Origin: Microbulbifer sediminum
GTDB taxonomy: Bacteria > Pseudomonadota > Gammaproteobacteria > Pseudomonadales > Cellvibrionaceae
Direction: 5' to 3'
Length of the DNA: 64,000 nucleotides
Assembly (NCBI RefSeq): GCF_021729035.1
Contig: NZ_JAJSAP010000002.1
Span: 1 to 64,000, forward strand
Every line of letters starts with the position of its first letter. Within the stretch, counting starts at the first letter, position 1. Positions 62,369-64,000 of the stretch are shown piece by piece. The translations under genes and the position numbers were made by a program. Under the pieces are notes generated by a model. The model had not been told where the DNA came from, ran no database searches, and saw only the letters and a program-made list of their open reading frames with translations.

Positions 62369-62656
62369 ATTGAGCGAGGCTAAAACCTGGTAGATTGGCT
62401 TAAAAAATATACTTGGTAAATTTGCTGCTGCTTTGTTTACTCACGCTTGCGACTCATTTCGGGATTTCACATCCCGGTTTGCAGCAACTTTGCTCGGGTT
62501 TTGGTCTGCGGGTCTCTTATCAGTAAATCTCCCATATCTTTTTACTGTCACGAAGGCTGGCATCGTGGCCAGTTTGGACCCCGGAATCGTTTTGGTTTCA
62601 GAGGTGGCGCGGCCTTCACTTTGCGCTTGTCTATTAGTGTTCCTGTCAGGGTTTTC

Positions 62657-64000
62657 CTATGAGAAAAGCTCAGGAAGGGCGCTGGAAGTTTGGGTAGGCG
62701 CAGAACTGCTTTCGTGTTTAACGAGCCTCCTCACTAAGATTTCCACCTGCTGTCGGTTGAGAGGCCGTGGGGGCTGGACGTAGAGGGCGTTGTTGAGTAA
62801 TCCGTGGAGTTTATCCAGTTCCTCGAATTCTAAAAGTTTGCTTGCATCACTGATGCTATTTATATGCAGGTTTGGCCATCGGGACTGGAGCCATTGTTTT
62901 AGCTCTTTTTGCAAGCGCACCGGGTCACCAGTTTCAACAGCGTGGAAGAGCCGCTTGGTTTGTTCGCTGTCGCTGTTCTGGGAGCTCGGTGTTTTGGCCG
63001 TTTGGGAAGGGACCAGATGCTGCCGAAACCACCAGAGATAAATAATCCACATCAGGTGTGAGGCGACAGCAATGATAGCCAGGTTCCGCCAGAAATGATC
63101 AGCAGGGAGCTGGTTACTGCGGTTTGGGCCGGGCGGGGCGGTTTGGCTGCTATCGCTGCCGCTTGCCATCGGTGCACCACTGACGGTAAACCGGAACGCC
63201 GGTAGCTGGGTTACGCGCTGGCGCCCGGACTTGGTGTCCCACCAGCTCAATGTGATCGGGGGGAGTTGGTATTCACCGGGCTTGGTAGCGACGATGGCCG
63301 TGGTCTCGATGCGGCTGCCGCTGATGCCATTGGCGCCGGCCTGGTCATCCTGCTGGGGTTGGTCGGGATAAGTCTTGAGTCCTTCCACATTGATCTTCGG
63401 CAATGGCGGCAGTTGGGCAGCGCGCAGGCCCTCGGCGCGAATGGTGACGATTCTAGTGATCGGCTCTCCGACCTTGAAGCTGTCCGGGTCCTGGCTCCAG
63501 CTCTGCACAATGCCGAGGCTGGCCGCGGGTAGCCAGTGTTTGCCGCTATAACTGTCGGGTTTCGGTAGTACCTCAACCTCTTTAGCCTCGGAACGCAACC
63601 GCATACGTTGCGTATTGCGGTTGAATAGTGAGAAGGGGTCGCGGCGGCCGGCTACTGCCACGTAGGTGAGGGCGGGGATGCGGAGTTTGCCGGAGCTTTC
63701 GGGGAATATGGCATAAGTCAGCTCGTAGACCGCATGGCCGACGCCGTTGATGCGCCTCTCATAGCGCTGTTCATCCACTTTCTCAATATGGGCGCCGGGG
63801 ATCTGCAGTGGCTCGGTTGAGATGTCGTGCAGCCCGATTACCGTATACAGGCGTACCTTGATCAGCAGCTGCTCCTGCACGTAGACCTGGTCCTTGTCGA
63901 GCTCCACTTCCAGGAAGGCTTTGCGGTCGTCGTTATCCGGTGTCGAGCCCGCCTCAGTAACGGTGATGGGGATGGCGTCGGACACCTGGCCGTGTAAGTG
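62657..64000 (-). CDS. batD: BatD family protein (3' part; N-terminus outside the window)
   Basis: The frame is open to the window edge, giving about 447 residues of a protein usually near 550-600. KAFLEVELDKDQVYVQEQLLIKVRLYTVIGL and LPPLPKINVEGLKTYPDQPQ are BatD signatures (repeated beta-sandwich domains in the periplasm), followed by one membrane segment (LAIIAVASHLMWIIYLWWF) and a cytosolic helical tail. BatD belongs to Bat/MoxR gene sets linked to envelope maturation and oxygen or stress tolerance. Higher GC than the island, so it marks the return to the core chromosome. The rest of the bat operon should lie beyond 64000. Confidence 0.92.
   Translation of the reverse strand, partial: HLHGQVSDAIPITVTEAGSTPDNDDRKAFLEVELDKDQVYVQEQLLIKVRLYTVIGLHDISTEPLQIPGAHIEKVDEQRYERRINGVGHAVYELTYAIFPESSGKLRIPALTYVAVAGRRDPFSLFNRNTQRMRLRSEAKEVEVLPKPDSYSGKHWLPAASLGIVQSWSQDPDSFKVGEPITRIVTIRAEGLRAAQLPPLPKINVEGLKTYPDQPQQDDQAGANGISGSRIETTAIVATKPGEYQLPPITLSWWDTKSGRQRVTQLPAFRFTVSGAPMASGSDSSQTAPPGPNRSNQLPADHFWRNLAIIAVASHLMWIIYLWWFRQHLVPSQTAKTPSSQNSDSEQTKRLFHAVETGDPVRLQKELKQWLQSRWPNLHINSISDASKLLEFEELDKLHGLLNNALYVQPPRPLNRQQVEILVRRLVKHESSSAPTQTSSALPELFS

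Noticed and set aside
62433-62783. 116-codon frame between the epimerase and batD
   Set aside because: Its end runs antisense into batD, and the composition and lack of family similarity suggest non-coding sequence, although a WbpL-type gene might be expected here.
1-64000. CRISPR arrays, rRNA genes, prophage modules
   Set aside because: No regularly spaced repeats, no rRNA sequence and no phage structural genes were seen on reading both strands.

Overview
The window looks like a chromosomal segment from a marine gammaproteobacterium, most plausibly of the Cellvibrionales/Microbulbifer type. This is inferred from the gene repertoire (AcnB, MiaE, LpxH, DUF1289, DUF3429, MksFEB/JetABC, a Tus-like protein), the high-GC codon use of the core genes, and a mobile integron plus an AT-richer surface-glycan island. 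No 16S gene is present, so the assignment is not firm.

Positions 1-4345 are the intI end of an integron. A LexA-box-controlled tyrosine integrase (3298-4278, +) faces away from five promoterless cassettes read leftwards (172-2959, -). Each cassette has an attC site whose core matches the 5' core of the same cassette. The cassettes encode a DUF4375/DMP19-like protein, two small hypotheticals, a GNAT acetyltransferase and a secreted protein. A reading frame crossing attI ends in an ATGA overlap with the first cassette gene.

Positions 4365-20208 are mostly housekeeping: acnB, a DUF1289 protein, a diacylglycerol-kinase-like enzyme, a DUF2383 protein, a Tus-like replication-terminator protein, a heme-oxygenase-like metalloenzyme, miaE, DUF3081 and DUF3429 proteins, a RutE-like nitroreductase, DUF2269 plus a saccharopine-dehydrogenase-like protein, ppiB-lpxH, glnS, cysS and a DUF3012 lipoprotein.

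Positions 20224-26128 encode a three-gene SMC-type complex related to Wadjet JetABC and MksFEB. The JetD/MksG nuclease gene is absent. Positions 26291-31414 carry a coiled-coil membrane protein, free-Met-R-sulfoxide reductase, a spermidine-synthase-like protein, a helical protein, a RsmC-like methyltransferase, rsuA and folD.

Positions 31646-36377 hold two tRNA groups (Pro-Arg with His; Val-Asp). Near-consensus sigma70 promoters with GC-rich discriminators precede Pro-Arg and Val-Asp. The tRNA genes flank cysC and a large DUF6351-like hydrolase, and an unusual repeated hairpin module lies behind tRNA-Asp. Then come a MECR-like enoyl reductase, a Xre/MbcA-RES toxin-antitoxin pair, a D-cysteine-desulfhydrase-like enzyme and nadK.

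Positions about 40940-62368 are an AT-richer surface-polysaccharide or glycosylation island. A tight operon (41838-48470) makes a CMP-nonulosonic acid of the legionaminic type: 4,6-dehydratase, LegC aminotransferase, NeuD-like acyltransferase, NeuB synthase, CMP transferase and a PtmE-like nucleotidyltransferase. No hydrolysing 2-epimerase is visible. Downstream are a GT-B/GT-D fusion, an EPS-associated MarR regulator with its own promoter and operator-like palindrome, a three-module giant glycosyltransferase, a sulfotransferase-like protein, twin GT2 enzymes flanking a membrane protein fused to a kinase-like domain, another GT2 and an NAD-dependent epimerase. The window ends inside a batD gene on the minus strand.
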